A stretch of DNA of 64,000 nt from Corynebacterium occultum (GCF_009734425.1 NZ_CP046455.1:2170001-2234000), one strand, 5' to 3'. Positions 19,145 through 28,484 are shown, numbered from the stretch's first letter. The notes: generated from the sequence alone by a model not told the origin. Made by a program: numbers and translations.

Positions 19145-20113
19145 ATGCAGCTGATCTTTCGTCACCTGGCCAGATTCCTGATCACCCTCTTCATCGCCAG
19201 CATCCTCATCTTCGGGCTGATGCGCGCCATCCCGGGGGATCCCGCCCAGATCGCGCTCGGGGTCAACGCCACCCCTGAGGCGGTGGCCGCACTCTCCACC
19301 CAGCTGGGCACCGACCAGCCACTGATCCAGCAGTACTTCTCCTGGATCAGTGGACTGCTGCGCGGTGAATTCGGTATCTCACTGAGCAGCCGGGCCGATA
19401 TCTCCCCCCTCGTGGTGGATCGGGCCCAGGTCAGCCTCATCCTCTGCGGCACCGCCATGACACTCTCCCTGCTGATCGCCGTGCCGCTGGGGGTCTGGGC
19501 AGCCAGGCGGGCCCGGCGGGCAGATGGTCTGCTGATCACCGCCGGCAGCCAGATCGGCATCGCCATCCCCAGTTTCCTGGCGGGTGTGCTGCTGGTGGCG
19601 GTGTTCGCGGTGCAGCTGGGCTGGTTGCCGGCCAATGGTTGGGTGCCGCCGGCGGTGGATTTCGGGGAGTTCCTGCGTCGCCTGATCCTGCCGGTGGTCT
19701 CCTTGACGGCGGTGCAGGCGGCTATCCTGACCCGTTATGTCCGCTCCGCGATTCTTGAGGTGATGAATGAGGATTATCTGCGCACCGCCCGGTCCAAGGG
19801 GATGTCGTTGACCCAGGCGCTGCGGGTCCACGGATTGCGGAATGCGGCCCTACCGGTACTGACTGTCACCGGTCTGCAGTTGACCAGCCTGATCGTGGGT
19901 GCGGTGGTGATCGAGCAGGTCTTCGCGCTGCCGGGCCTGGGGTCGATGCTGCTGGATGCGGTGGGTAACCGGGATCTGATCGCGGTCCAGACCATTGTGA
20001 TGCTGCTGGTGTTGTTCACCCTGACGGTCAACCTGATCATCGACCTGAGTTATTCACTCCTGGATCCCCGGATCAGTGCCACCTCGGAAACCCGACGGAG
20101 GGCAGATCGATGA
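19145..20113 (+). CDS. ABC permease, DppB type
   Basis: The 322-residue protein has six membrane segments and the DppB/OppB marks: an N-terminal segment ending in 'RAIPGDPAQ', then an EAA loop 'DYLRTARSKGMSLTQAL', and 'GLGSMLLDAV' before the last segments. It starts directly after the stop of the binding protein (no gap) and overlaps the next permease by 4 bp, so it is translated as part of one operon. It forms one half of the channel. Confidence 0.9.
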   Translation: MQLIFRHLARFLITLFIASILIFGLMRAIPGDPAQIALGVNATPEAVAALSTQLGTDQPLIQQYFSWISGLLRGEFGISLSSRADISPLVVDRAQVSLILCGTAMTLSLLIAVPLGVWAARRARRADGLLITAGSQIGIAIPSFLAGVLLVAVFAVQLGWLPANGWVPPAVDFGEFLRRLILPVVSLTAVQAAILTRYVRSAILEVMNEDYLRTARSKGMSLTQALRVHGLRNAALPVLTVTGLQLTSLIVGAVVIEQVFALPGLGSMLLDAVGNRDLIAVQTIVMLLVLFTLTVNLIIDLSYSLLDPRISATSETRRRADR

Positions 20114-20934
20114 GTGTGCTGCGCAGACTTCCCTGGACCGGGTGGATCGGCCTGAGCCTGGTGTCCCTGGTGGTGTTGGCCGCCCTGCTCTCCCTGGTCT
20201 GGACCCCGCATGATCCGGTGCAGGTGGTGCCCACGCAGCGCCTGGCTGACCCCTCTGCGGAGCATCTCCTGGGCACGGACCGTTTCGGGCGGGATGTGTT
20301 CTCCCAGATTCTGGCCGGTAGCCAGATCACCCTGCTGGTGGGTCTGGTCGCGGTGGGTATCTCCGCTCTGGTGGGTACCCCACTGGGAATCTGGGCGGGG
20401 ATGCGTCGCGGGTGGGTGGAGACCCTGGTGATGCGGGGGTCGGACCTGTTGCTGGCCTTCCCTGCCCTGCTGCTGGCGATTGTCGCGGGAGCGGTGTTCG
20501 GGGCGTCAACCGTGACGGCGATGGTGGCCATCGGTATCGCCGGCATCCCGGCTTTTGCCCGGGTGTCGCGTTCCGGGACGTTGCAGGTGATGACGCGGGA
20601 TTTCATCGCGGCATCGCAAAGCGCGGGACGTCCGGCAGTGGAGATCGCCCGTCGACATGTGCTGCCCAATATTGTCGGCATGCTTATCGTGCAGGCTTCG
20701 GTGGCTTTTGCCCTGGCCATCCTGGCGGAGGCGGCGCTGAGTTTCCTGGGGCTGGGCACTCCCCCACCGGAACCCTCCTGGGGCCGGATGTTGCAGACCG
20801 CCCAGGCCTCTCTCGGTTCGGCCCCGCAGCTGGCACTGTGGCCCGGGTTGGCGATCGCGGCCACCGTCCTCGGTTTCAATGTGCTTGGCGACGGCCTCCG
20901 TGACGCCCTCGACCCGAAGGAAAGGCGAGGTTGA
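20110..20934 (+). CDS. ABC permease, DppC type
   Basis: The 274-residue protein carries the DppC N-terminal region ending in 'HLLGTDRFGRDVFSQIL', five or six membrane segments and an EAA-like loop 'DFIAASQSAGRPAVEIARRH'. The C-terminal 'EAALSFLGLGTPPPEPSWG' is a strong family landmark. It overlaps DppB by 4 bp and its TGA shares one base with the ATG of the ATPase gene (TGATG at 20932-20936). Confidence 0.9.
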   Translation: MSVLRRLPWTGWIGLSLVSLVVLAALLSLVWTPHDPVQVVPTQRLADPSAEHLLGTDRFGRDVFSQILAGSQITLLVGLVAVGISALVGTPLGIWAGMRRGWVETLVMRGSDLLLAFPALLLAIVAGAVFGASTVTAMVAIGIAGIPAFARVSRSGTLQVMTRDFIAASQSAGRPAVEIARRHVLPNIVGMLIVQASVAFALAILAEAALSFLGLGTPPPEPSWGRMLQTAQASLGSAPQLALWPGLAIAATVLGFNVLGDGLRDALDPKERRG

Positions 20935-22400
20935 TGCTCAAGATCGAAGATCTGCATATCGCTGACCTGGTCCATGACCTCAACTTCGAGATCGGGAAGG
21001 GGGAAAGGGTCGGCCTGATCGGGGAATCCGGATCCGGTAAATCCCTGACCGCCCTGTCCATCATGGGGCTGCTGCCCCGGGAGCTGGCCGCCACCGGCCG
21101 GGTCGAGTTCCAGGGGCGTAATCTACTTCAGCTTAAGGATCGGCGGCTGCGCCAGATCCGGGGCGCGAAGATCGCGATGGTCTTCCAGGAACCGATGACC
21201 GCCCTGGATCCGCTGATGCGGGTGGGCCGGCAGGTGGCTGACATGATGCGGGTACATGGTGTTTCCCGGCACAACGCACAACAGCGCGCCCGGGAACTCT
21301 TCGCCGATGTGGGCCTCAAGGTGGAGAAAATGCGTTCCTTCCCGCACCAGCTCTCCGGTGGGCAACGCCAACGTGTGCTGATTGCCATGGCCCTGGCCAA
21401 TGATCCGGAGCTGCTGATCTGCGATGAGCCCACCACTGCCCTGGATGTGACGGTGCAGCGCCAGATTCTTGAGCTGATCTCCCGACTGGTGGAGCAGCGT
21501 GGCATCAGCCTGCTCTTCATCACCCATGATCTGGGGGTGATCAGCCAGATCTCGGAGAAAGTGGTGGTGCTCAAGGAGGGGCGGACGGTGGAATCCGGCC
21601 CCACCGCCCAGGTACTGGTGAAACCAGCCCATGAGTACACCGCTGCGCTGGTGGCCGCCTACCGGCCGGGGGAGAACTTTCCGGTGACTACCCCAGGGGA
21701 GCCGATCATCATCACCGAGGAATTGACCCGCTCCCACCGTGGTATCCCCGCCCTGGACCGGGTTTCCCTGACGGTCCGGCGCGGGGAAAGGCTGGGTGTG
21801 GTCGGTGGGTCCGGTTCGGGTAAAACCACCCTGATGAAATTGATCGCAGGTCTGGATCAGCCCACCTCCGGCACCGTGAGGGTCAAGGCCAGCACCCAGC
21901 TGGTCTTCCAGGATCCGATGTCCTCCCTGGATCCGAGGATGCGGATCTTCTCCTCCGTGGAGGAACCCCTGCTGAGCACCGAAATGACCAGGGCGGAACG
22001 TGCCGCCCGGGTCCGGGAAGTACTCACTGAGGTGGGTCTGCCACCAGATGCCGCCCAACGCTACCCCCACCAGTTCTCCGGTGGGCAGCGTCAACGGATC
22101 TCCATTGCCCGGGCCCTGGCACCCCGACCAGATGTGCTCTTGGCCGATGAGGCGGTCTCCGCCCTCGATGCCACCGTCCGGGCCCAGGTGTTGGCGCTGC
22201 TGGATCAGCTGGTGGAGGAATATGGTCTGACCCTGGTGTTCATCTCCCATGATCTTTCAGTGGTGCGTCAGGTCTGTTCCAGGGTGGTGGTGCTGAACCA
22301 GGGGCAAGTGGTGGAGGAAGGAGATATTGCCAGCGTGTGGGAGAACCCCCGGCATGAGTACACCCGGGCGCTGCTCACCGCCGTGCCGGCGCTGGATTAA
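20934..22400 (+). CDS. ABC ATPase with two fused domains (DppD-DppF type)
   Basis: The 488-residue protein has two complete nucleotide-binding domains: Walker A 'GESGSGKSL' with 'LSGGQRQR' and 'LLICDEPTTALD' in the first, and 'GGSGSGKTT' with 'FSGGQRQR' and 'VLLADEAVSALD' in the second. It would supply both ATPases of the importer. A TTG just before the ATG (20931) is also in frame, but the ATG at 20934 overlapping the TGA of the permease is preferred. Its last 26 bases overlap the end of a minus-strand gene. Confidence 0.9.
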   Translation: MLKIEDLHIADLVHDLNFEIGKGERVGLIGESGSGKSLTALSIMGLLPRELAATGRVEFQGRNLLQLKDRRLRQIRGAKIAMVFQEPMTALDPLMRVGRQVADMMRVHGVSRHNAQQRARELFADVGLKVEKMRSFPHQLSGGQRQRVLIAMALANDPELLICDEPTTALDVTVQRQILELISRLVEQRGISLLFITHDLGVISQISEKVVVLKEGRTVESGPTAQVLVKPAHEYTAALVAAYRPGENFPVTTPGEPIIITEELTRSHRGIPALDRVSLTVRRGERLGVVGGSGSGKTTLMKLIAGLDQPTSGTVRVKASTQLVFQDPMSSLDPRMRIFSSVEEPLLSTEMTRAERAARVREVLTEVGLPPDAAQRYPHQFSGGQRQRISIARALAPRPDVLLADEAVSALDATVRAQVLALLDQLVEEYGLTLVFISHDLSVVRQVCSRVVVLNQGQVVEEGDIASVWENPRHEYTRALLTAVPALD

Positions 22401-23196
22401 CTCCCGGGATGGTCTGTTTCGGCTGCTCCCCGGCAATCCGGTGGAGTGCCTGAAGATGTGCCTCCAGTGCCCAGGCCCCACCCACGGTGAGATAGACCCA
22501 GCCACCCAGACCTTCCTGCCGGATGCCGAAGTCCCGCTGCCAACGGAGATAGCCCACGGCCACCAACCGGTGGAGAACCTCCTTCACCTCCTCTTCGCTG
22601 AGCCCCAGTTTTTCCTGCAGCAGGCAAATGTTCATCTCCCGGGGCCCCTGCTCACCTTCCACCGCGTCGACGGTGCGAAGTGCGACACAGCAGTGCAGCC
22701 GGCCAGGCTGCTGCAGCACCGGGTTCAGGCCAAGCACGGGGTCAGCACTGCCCGGGATGGTGGGAAATCCCGGGGCACCGGTGATGAGAGAACCTGAACC
22801 ATCCACCTGGTTCACCCGGCAAGCCCCATAAACGAAGAGGGCACCGATCACGCCGAACAATGCCCCCAACCATCTGGGTTCCTGGGGTATGAAGATCACC
22901 GCCGGGATCCAGAGCACAACTCCCACCCAGGTGGCTGCGGCCACAGAATCGGGGTGCTGCCAGGAAGGACCATGAGAGTAGGGATTGCACAGTCGCTTCC
23001 GCAGCAGCAATACCAGCACTATGAACAATCCCAATAAACCGAGTTCGGGAATCAGCGCTCCCCAAGCCTGGACACAGAGATAACAGCCGATCAGCAGGGC
23101 ACAGCAGATCTTCGTCCACCTGCACTGGCACCAATTCAGGCTTTCCCGGATCCGCTCGGCTTCGTTCAACCTGGATCGGGCTTCACTCGGGGTCAT
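22375..23196 (-). CDS. Membrane protein with C-terminal winged-helix-like domain
   Basis: The start at 23196 follows a strong AAGGTGGGG, giving 273 residues; the longer frame upstream is rejected. The N-terminal half holds about four hydrophobic segments (residues about 28-75 and 95-135). The C-terminal third ('REMNICLLQEKLGLSEEEVKEVL', 'LVAVGYLRWQRDF', 'VYLTVGGAWALEAH') looks like a MarR/PadR-style winged helix with a beta wing. Membrane-bound HTH proteins of this layout are uncommon and the role is unknown. The 3' end overlaps the ABC ATPase gene by 26 bp on the opposite strand. Confidence 0.65.
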   Translation of the reverse strand: MTPSEARSRLNEAERIRESLNWCQCRWTKICCALLIGCYLCVQAWGALIPELGLLGLFIVLVLLLRKRLCNPYSHGPSWQHPDSVAAATWVGVVLWIPAVIFIPQEPRWLGALFGVIGALFVYGACRVNQVDGSGSLITGAPGFPTIPGSADPVLGLNPVLQQPGRLHCCVALRTVDAVEGEQGPREMNICLLQEKLGLSEEEVKEVLHRLVAVGYLRWQRDFGIRQEGLGGWVYLTVGGAWALEAHLQALHRIAGEQPKQTIPGVNPAPARR

Positions 23197-23334
23197 TGAT
23201 TCCCCACCTTCTCTAGGTAACCTATTTGAGCCCTGGCCGCCTCGTGGTGGCCCGCTGAAAATGACCTTATTGGTTCCTTGTGAAAAAAGAAGTGCGGGTG
23301 ACCCCGAAGTGGTGCCCCTCACAATCACCCCCGC

Positions 23335-23907
23335 TCAGTAACCGGCGTCAATGTGCTGGGCCGCCAAGGGCACCGACGCAAGCACCTCATAGCGGGGTTC
23401 CCCTCCCCGACCCGCCCCGAGGGTGGATTTAACCAGGTCGATCTGAGTGACCGGGAAATCCGGCCCCTGATAGACGGCGAGCGCATGCACCACATCATCC
23501 AGCACCGGATCCCAGCCCCGCTGCCTGCCCCGCTGATTACGGGCCACTGTGAGATGGGCGCGCTGCCGGGAACGCTCGCTCGGATCGAGGAGACAATCCG
23601 CCATCAGCTGCTTGAGCATCGGAGTCTCCCCGCCGACCCCCACCCAGAGATTCCGCCGGTTGAAGGAACCAGCCCCCCTGAGGTTGAGCTCCATGGCCCG
23701 GGCCCCGGCGGCAGCCATGGCCAGGTGCCCCAGCAGATCCTCGATCGCCCCTTCAGGTTGCTCCCCGTAGAAGGCGAGGGTCAGGTGCCACTGCTGCGGG
23801 TCCGTCCATCTGAGATCCGGGCCCAGGTCCGCGCTGATCGGGCGGAGCGCACCGAGCAGGTGCTCCCTGGCCTGGGTCGAGGGGGAAATCGAGGCGAAAA
23901 GGCGCAT
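23335..23907 (-). CDS. thpR: RNA 2',3'-cyclic phosphodiesterase (LigT family)
   Basis: This 190-residue 2H phosphoesterase has the two required H-x-T motifs: 'HLTLAF' (His41) and 'HLTVAR' (His118). The fold and length fit the ThpR/LigT group that opens 2',3'-cyclic phosphate ends of RNA; E. coli ThpR also joins 2'-5' tRNA halves in vitro. TAGTTT 8 bases before the ATG suggests a leaderless mRNA, although AAAGG is also close. The gene stands alone in this strand group. Confidence 0.88.
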   Translation of the reverse strand: MRLFASISPSTQAREHLLGALRPISADLGPDLRWTDPQQWHLTLAFYGEQPEGAIEDLLGHLAMAAAGARAMELNLRGAGSFNRRNLWVGVGGETPMLKQLMADCLLDPSERSRQRAHLTVARNQRGRQRGWDPVLDDVVHALAVYQGPDFPVTQIDLVKSTLGAGRGGEPRYEVLASVPLAAQHIDAGY

Positions 23908-24009
23908 ACCTTTGAAAACTAGCCTGCGAAGGGGAAAACCACCAGGGGTGCACTTCCCCCCGGACCCCGGGGAGAGAAAACCCTCTGGAGTGGGGTGGGA
24001 ACCGCTTTC

Positions 24010-24849
24010 TCAGTCGACCTCTCCGGACCGTTCCCACACTTCCCCGACCTCGGCATCGATCAGCTCCAACCCGAAGACCTCCCCCAGCACCTGCCCCAAT
24101 CGACCCGGGTCACCGATCTCCTCCCGGTGTTCACCCTCGGGTCCGACGCTGCGCAGCACCCGACCCCGGAGACTATGCCGGGTGCCGTCCCGCAGGGGCC
24201 GCGCCAACACCGGGTAGCGGGTGAACATGACCTGCGGGCTAGTGGAGACATACCAGTTGGAAACCTCAATATCCTGGGGCTGGGCGGGGACCGTGTCGAA
24301 ACCATAGAGGTTGTGCCACACCCCCTCGCCGGAGCGGCGCTGCAGCAGCAGGGAGACGTCCCTGGCCTGCAGCTGACTGGGCAGTGTCTCAGGTGCGGAC
24401 ACCAGGCGGAACTCCCCCACCTGAGCGCCCACCTCAACCGGGAGGGAGACGGTCGGGGTGCCACCACCGAACCCCGGATCCACCAGCCGCAGCTGCTCGC
24501 CCAGCACCACCAGGGTCAGATGGTGGGTCGGCCCGGAGGGAGTGGTCAGGGTGGGATCCCGATAGACCCGCGCCAGGACGGGAAAACACTTGAAACCCAG
24601 TTCCCGGAGGACCTGTTGGACCAACAGGGCGTGCTCATGGCAGAAACCACCGCGTCGGGCGTCGAGAAGCTTGGTGGCCACCACCCCGGGATCAAGGCTG
24701 GCTCCCCGACCAAGCAGCGGGTCAAGATTTTCGAAGGGGATGGCTTCGGCATGGTGGGACAGGATGTTGTCCAGGGTTTCAACCGGGTCGCTCCCCGCCG
24801 CAGGGGCCGGGATACCGAGGCGGCGGAAATAGCGTTCCAACAAAGTCAT
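24010..24849 (-). CDS. nat: Arylamine N-acetyltransferase
   Basis: The 279-residue enzyme has the NAT triad: Cys70 in 'RRGGFCHEH', His109 in 'THHLTLVV' and Asp124 in 'VDPGFGG'. NATs move an acetyl group from acetyl-CoA to arylamines and hydrazines in the cytosol. The usual 'RGGxCxE' loop is intact, so the enzyme should be active. The ATG at 24849 gives the expected family N terminus (MTLLERYF); a TTG 21 bases further up is also in frame. It is not clearly part of an operon. Confidence 0.88.
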   Translation of the reverse strand: MTLLERYFRRLGIPAPAAGSDPVETLDNILSHHAEAIPFENLDPLLGRGASLDPGVVATKLLDARRGGFCHEHALLVQQVLRELGFKCFPVLARVYRDPTLTTPSGPTHHLTLVVLGEQLRLVDPGFGGGTPTVSLPVEVGAQVGEFRLVSAPETLPSQLQARDVSLLLQRRSGEGVWHNLYGFDTVPAQPQDIEVSNWYVSTSPQVMFTRYPVLARPLRDGTRHSLRGRVLRSVGPEGEHREEIGDPGRLGQVLGEVFGLELIDAEVGEVWERSGEVD

Positions 24850-24897
24850 GGCATCCAGTGTGCCAGCCAACCCCTGGCCATTTCCGCGGATTGCGTC

Positions 24898-25479
24898 TTA
24901 GAGCTCGCCGACGTGTTCCAGGAAGAGATGGGGGACACGGCGCTGTATCTCCGCGGTGAAGACGTGCATCGGTGGCTGTAGATAAGACGGGTAACTGTAG
25001 GTGCCGGACTCCAGTTCCCGGGGGATCTGGTGTTGACGACTGAAGGCCGCAGCCAACTTCGCCTTGGGATCCACCCGCGCGTCACTGCCCTGCGGGATGA
25101 GGGTGAATTTCACCAGGGAGGAACCGGTATCACCATTGGACTCCACCCAGGTCTGTATCCCCTGGATATCCCGCAGATCAATTTCCCGGCCCCGGTAGTC
25201 CCTCAAGTAGTGGCCCACCAGACTGAAATAGGGCTGGCGGCGGGGGCTGATCCAGTGGAGCATCCGCCAGAGCAGCAGAATGCTGAGTAGACCGGTGGTC
25301 AACAGTGCCACTGAGGGGGATACTCCGAATGCCCCGGTTTCCAGGAAGAGGAGCCCGACCAGGAGCACCAGGAAGAGTCCCAGGGTTGACCCCAGGAACA
25401 TGGTGGAGGCAAGCAGGGAACGCCTGGTGCGGGTAACTGTGAAGGTGGCGGCATCGCTCATGACTTTAAGGCTGGACAT
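24898..25479 (-). CDS. Membrane-anchored protein, unknown
   Basis: The 193-residue protein has two hydrophobic segments near residues 24-46 and 55-75, and then a soluble domain with 'YRGREIDLRDIQGIQTWVES', similar in feel to the PH-like domains of small bacterial membrane proteins. A GGAAG precedes the ATG at 25479 by about 6 bases; this start overlaps the upstream gene by 14 bases. A second ATG lies at 25461. The function is unknown. Confidence 0.6.
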   Translation of the reverse strand: MSSLKVMSDAATFTVTRTRRSLLASTMFLGSTLGLFLVLLVGLLFLETGAFGVSPSVALLTTGLLSILLLWRMLHWISPRRQPYFSLVGHYLRDYRGREIDLRDIQGIQTWVESNGDTGSSLVKFTLIPQGSDARVDPKAKLAAAFSRQHQIPRELESGTYSYPSYLQPPMHVFTAEIQRRVPHLFLEHVGEL

Positions 25480-25972
25480 CGAAACTTCCGTCCGGATGAA
25501 ATATCAACGCGACTTCTTCGCCGACCCGGGTGTCCATCTCCTGGAGAAAATCGGCGATGGAGCCGAGCAGGGCATGCTCATCATTGAGGTGCAGGCCCCG
25601 CTTGCCCTTGCGGGAGTCCAACGCCCTAAAGGAGAGCCGGGGCACCTGGAGCATCCCGGCGATGGCCCGGGGAACCGGGAAACCCTCACCGGCCAACATC
25701 TCCTCGGTGACGATGAGCGGGACGCGGTATGTGTCCCCTAACACCTGGATCCGGGGATCAGCGGTGGGGAGCCAGGTCTCCCCGGCAGGGACCACACGTC
25801 GGTGGACATGCCCGCCGCGGAGTTCAAAGTCACCATCGGAGGCGACAGTGCGTACCGCAGCGGTGCGGTAGGGGGAGGTGTCCATCAGGTGCTGGAGTTC
25901 AACGCCGTTGTCCTCGGCTGCATCCACCTGAGACGCAAGCCACTCCGGCAAGATCTGGGTGGTGTTTTTCAT
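25466..25972 (-). CDS. Unknown cytosolic protein
   Basis: The product (168 residues from the ATG at 25972) has no signal or membrane segment and I do not recognise its family. Its final part, 'VGEEVALIFHPDGSFDV', looks like a beta hairpin. The chosen start follows TAGGGT by 7 bases with no Shine-Dalgarno, which fits a leaderless mRNA; the extra 20 codons upstream are unlikely. It overlaps the next gene by 14 bp. The 429 bases between this gene and the LacI regulator hold that gene's promoter (26220-26278) and otherwise no coding signal. Confidence 0.6.
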   Translation of the reverse strand: MKNTTQILPEWLASQVDAAEDNGVELQHLMDTSPYRTAAVRTVASDGDFELRGGHVHRRVVPAGETWLPTADPRIQVLGDTYRVPLIVTEEMLAGEGFPVPRAIAGMLQVPRLSFRALDSRKGKRGLHLNDEHALLGSIADFLQEMDTRVGEEVALIFHPDGSFDVQP

Positions 25973-26219
25973 GTTCAAGACCCTAACCCGGAAACTGAAG
26001 CGCAGTGTTGACAATCCGTTAAATTCACCCACTTTTCACGATCCCGTACCCCGTTGGCCATGCCATACCAGCACCGCGGTTGAGCCTCCACCCCGACAGC
26101 TGTAAACACCCCTCCCTCGCCAACCGAGTTCGGGGCTGCGGCACTCCGAAAAAAGATGCCCTTCACCTGCATAAACGCAATATGAGTCACAATTGATGCC
26201 GGGCTGTAACCCACAACGC

Positions 26220-26278
26220 TTGACACTGTCCACCTGGGAATTTAGGTTAAGTTGACCTGAACGATGCAAACGATTGCA
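26220..26278 (+). promoter_or_regulatory. Promoter and LacI-type operator of the ribokinase regulator
   Basis: TTGACA (26220-26225) is followed after 17 bases by TAGGTT (26243-26248). TGCAAACGATTGCA at 26265-26278 fits the LacI-family operator with one broken pair and lies just after the expected transcription start. This predicts autoregulation of the LacI-family gene. The mRNA would have a leader of about 145 bases. Confidence 0.7.
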
Positions 26279-26401
26279 GCCCTAACTTGAATCTTTAAGT
26301 CCGCTTCCCACCCCGCTCCCCTAGTTTCACCCCCGAAAGAACTATCCCGCCCGACCGGATTGAGCCCGGGGAGGGTCCCCCAGCCTGAAAGTCCACCCAC
26401 C

Positions 26402-27427
26402 ATGATGACCCAGCCTCCCCACCCCAGAAGGGCCAAACCGGCCACCCTCAAAGAAGTGGCGCAGTTGGCTGGGGTCTCCATAAGCACCACCTCCCGGGCG
26501 CTCAGCGGCCACTCCGCAATCTCCGCGGGCACCGCAGAACGCGTCCGGGCTGCCGCCATAGAACTGAGTTATCAGCCCAATGCCCAGGCCCGTGCCCTGC
26601 GGGCCGCACGGACCTCCACCATCGGATTGACCATCCCCAGTGTGATCAACCCCTATTTCGCGGGACTCGCCGCTGCGGTGCAGCATGCCGCCAGCGAGGC
26701 ATCCCTGTCGACCATCCTCTTCACCTCCGAGGAGGATCCGGAGGAACTGGCCAAGGCGTTGAGGGTGTTGGCGGGACATCGGGTGGACGGCCTGCTGGTG
26801 GTCCCCCATGAGGAAAACAGCGAACAGCTGCTGGAACTGAGAAACCTGGGTGTCCCGCTCGTCCTGGTTGACCGCACCCTCCCGGACACTGAGATCACCT
26901 CCGTCTCCTCGGACCCCACGGAGGGGGTCACCGCCGCGGTCAGACATCTGAAGGAGCGTGGCCACCTTTCGATCGGCTACCTTTCAGGGCCGGTGGACAC
27001 CTCCACCGGTCGGGAACGACTGGCCGCCTTCCACGACGCCTGCCGCGCCGAAGGCTTCGGGGATCAGCCGGTGTACCCCGGTGGTTATGAACAGCGGGAA
27101 GGTTATGAAGGCACCCGGACGCTGTTGGCTCAGGGAATCCGGGCCATCATCGCCGGGGACACCATGATGTCCATCGGTGCACTCGAGGCCTGCCACACGC
27201 TTGGCGTCGAAGTTGGGCGGGACATCGCCCTGGTGGGTTTTGATGACCACCCGATCTTCCAGCTGCAGCCGGCCCCCTTGACGGTCATCGATCAGCAGGT
27301 CACCGAGCTCGGGATCCGCGCCTTTGAGGTGCTGCAGCACCTGATTGCCGGGGACACCCCACCGGTGTCGGTACGTCTGCCCACCAAACTGAAGATCCGG
27401 GCCTCCACCGCCGGTTCCGCCCCCTGA
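26402..27427 (+). CDS. LacI-family regulator, likely ribose/ribokinase control
   Basis: The 341-residue protein has a LacI helix-turn-helix ('TLKEVAQLAGVSISTTSRALS', residues about 14-35) and a periplasmic-binding-like sensor domain starting near 'TIGLTIPSVINPYFAG'. The paired ATGs at 26402 and 26405 are both possible. A ribokinase gene follows at 131 bp on the same strand, so ribose or a nucleoside breakdown product may be the effector, as for RbsR or UriR. A matching operator lies in its own promoter. Confidence 0.85.
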   Translation: MMTQPPHPRRAKPATLKEVAQLAGVSISTTSRALSGHSAISAGTAERVRAAAIELSYQPNAQARALRAARTSTIGLTIPSVINPYFAGLAAAVQHAASEASLSTILFTSEEDPEELAKALRVLAGHRVDGLLVVPHEENSEQLLELRNLGVPLVLVDRTLPDTEITSVSSDPTEGVTAAVRHLKERGHLSIGYLSGPVDTSTGRERLAAFHDACRAEGFGDQPVYPGGYEQREGYEGTRTLLAQGIRAIIAGDTMMSIGALEACHTLGVEVGRDIALVGFDDHPIFQLQPAPLTVIDQQVTELGIRAFEVLQHLIAGDTPPVSVRLPTKLKIRASTAGSAP

Positions 27428-27558
27428 GCCACGCCTGGCAACAGCGGCATGGGAAGTGTCGGCCGCTCTGACACATCGCTAGAGTTGAGGGAAAATATCC
27501 AGGATCGCAGGCCTGCACAACCCATCGCCGGGCTGCGGAGAAAAAGGGGTGAATGTCG

Positions 27559-28467
27559 ATGAGTGGTGTCGTCGTGGTCGGTTCCATCAACGCTGATCTG
27601 GTGGTCCGGGTCCACCGCCATCCCCACCCAGGTGAAACACTGATGGGCAGCGGTGGCAACATAACCCCAGGTGGCAAGGGTGCCAACCAGGCGGTGGCCG
27701 CGGCACTCCAGGGCGCGGAGGTCACCATGATCGGCGCGGTGGGTTCAGATGCCTACGCCGGCCCCAGCACCGAACTGCTCCACTCCGCCGGGGTGAACAT
27801 GACCGGGGTGGCCACCACCGCGACAACCACCGGCCTGGCTGTGATCACGGTGTCCAAGGACGGCGAGAACTCCATCATCGTGGTCCCCGGCGCCAACGCC
27901 ACCGTCGATGAATCCTATGTCCGCACTCATGCGGACACCCTCGTCGGGGCCGATATCCTGCTGCTCCAGGGTGAGATCCCGGCCTCGGGGTTCGCCGCCG
28001 CCACCGAGCTCTGTGGCGGACGTCTCGTGGTCAACCTCGCCCCGGTGATCGAGGTGCCCCGGGAGGCCCTGCTGAAAGCTGATCCGATCATGGCCAATGA
28101 GCATGAGGCCGGTCTGATCCTGGAGCAGCTGGGCATCACCCCGGAGTCCGGGGAGCCGCAGGTACTCGCCCAGTCGCTTCTCGACGCCGGGTTCGCCTCG
28201 GTGGTGTTGACTCTCGGCGCCCATGGTGCGCTGGTGGGGACCCCGGCGGAACTGGTGGAGATCCCCACCCCGAAGATTGAAGCGGTGGACACCACCGGTG
28301 CCGGTGACGCCTTCGCCGGTGCCTTCGTCGCCAAGCTCCTGGAAGGTGAGGACATGATCGCCGCGGCGCAGCACGCCGCCCGGGTGGGTGCCTACGCCGC
28401 GACCGGCCACGGTGCCCAGGCCTCCTACCCCGATACCACTGCCCAGCTGCCCGAGGTCAGGGGCTAG
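27559..28467 (+). CDS. rbsK: Ribokinase
   Basis: The 302-residue PfkB-family sugar kinase has the ribokinase N terminus ('GSINADLVVRVHRHPHPGET'), the substrate-binding 'GGKGANQAVAAA' and the catalytic 'DTTGAGDAFAGAF' near the C terminus, with the catalytic Asp in the GAGD anion hole. It phosphorylates ribose to ribose-5-phosphate. An ATG also stands at 27553, but AAGGGG is 9 bases before 27559 and only 3 before 27553, so I take 27559. No ribose transporter genes are seen next to it. A terminator follows. Confidence 0.92.
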   Translation: MSGVVVVGSINADLVVRVHRHPHPGETLMGSGGNITPGGKGANQAVAAALQGAEVTMIGAVGSDAYAGPSTELLHSAGVNMTGVATTATTTGLAVITVSKDGENSIIVVPGANATVDESYVRTHADTLVGADILLLQGEIPASGFAAATELCGGRLVVNLAPVIEVPREALLKADPIMANEHEAGLILEQLGITPESGEPQVLAQSLLDAGFASVVLTLGAHGALVGTPAELVEIPTPKIEAVDTTGAGDAFAGAFVAKLLEGEDMIAAAQHAARVGAYAATGHGAQASYPDTTAQLPEVRG

Positions 28468-28484
28468 ACCCCGGGGAAACACTT

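Noticed and set aside
17387-19165. 592-residue minus-strand frame opposite the peptide-binding protein
   Set aside because: No motif, biased composition, and the plus-strand gene has a clear lipoprotein signal and family.
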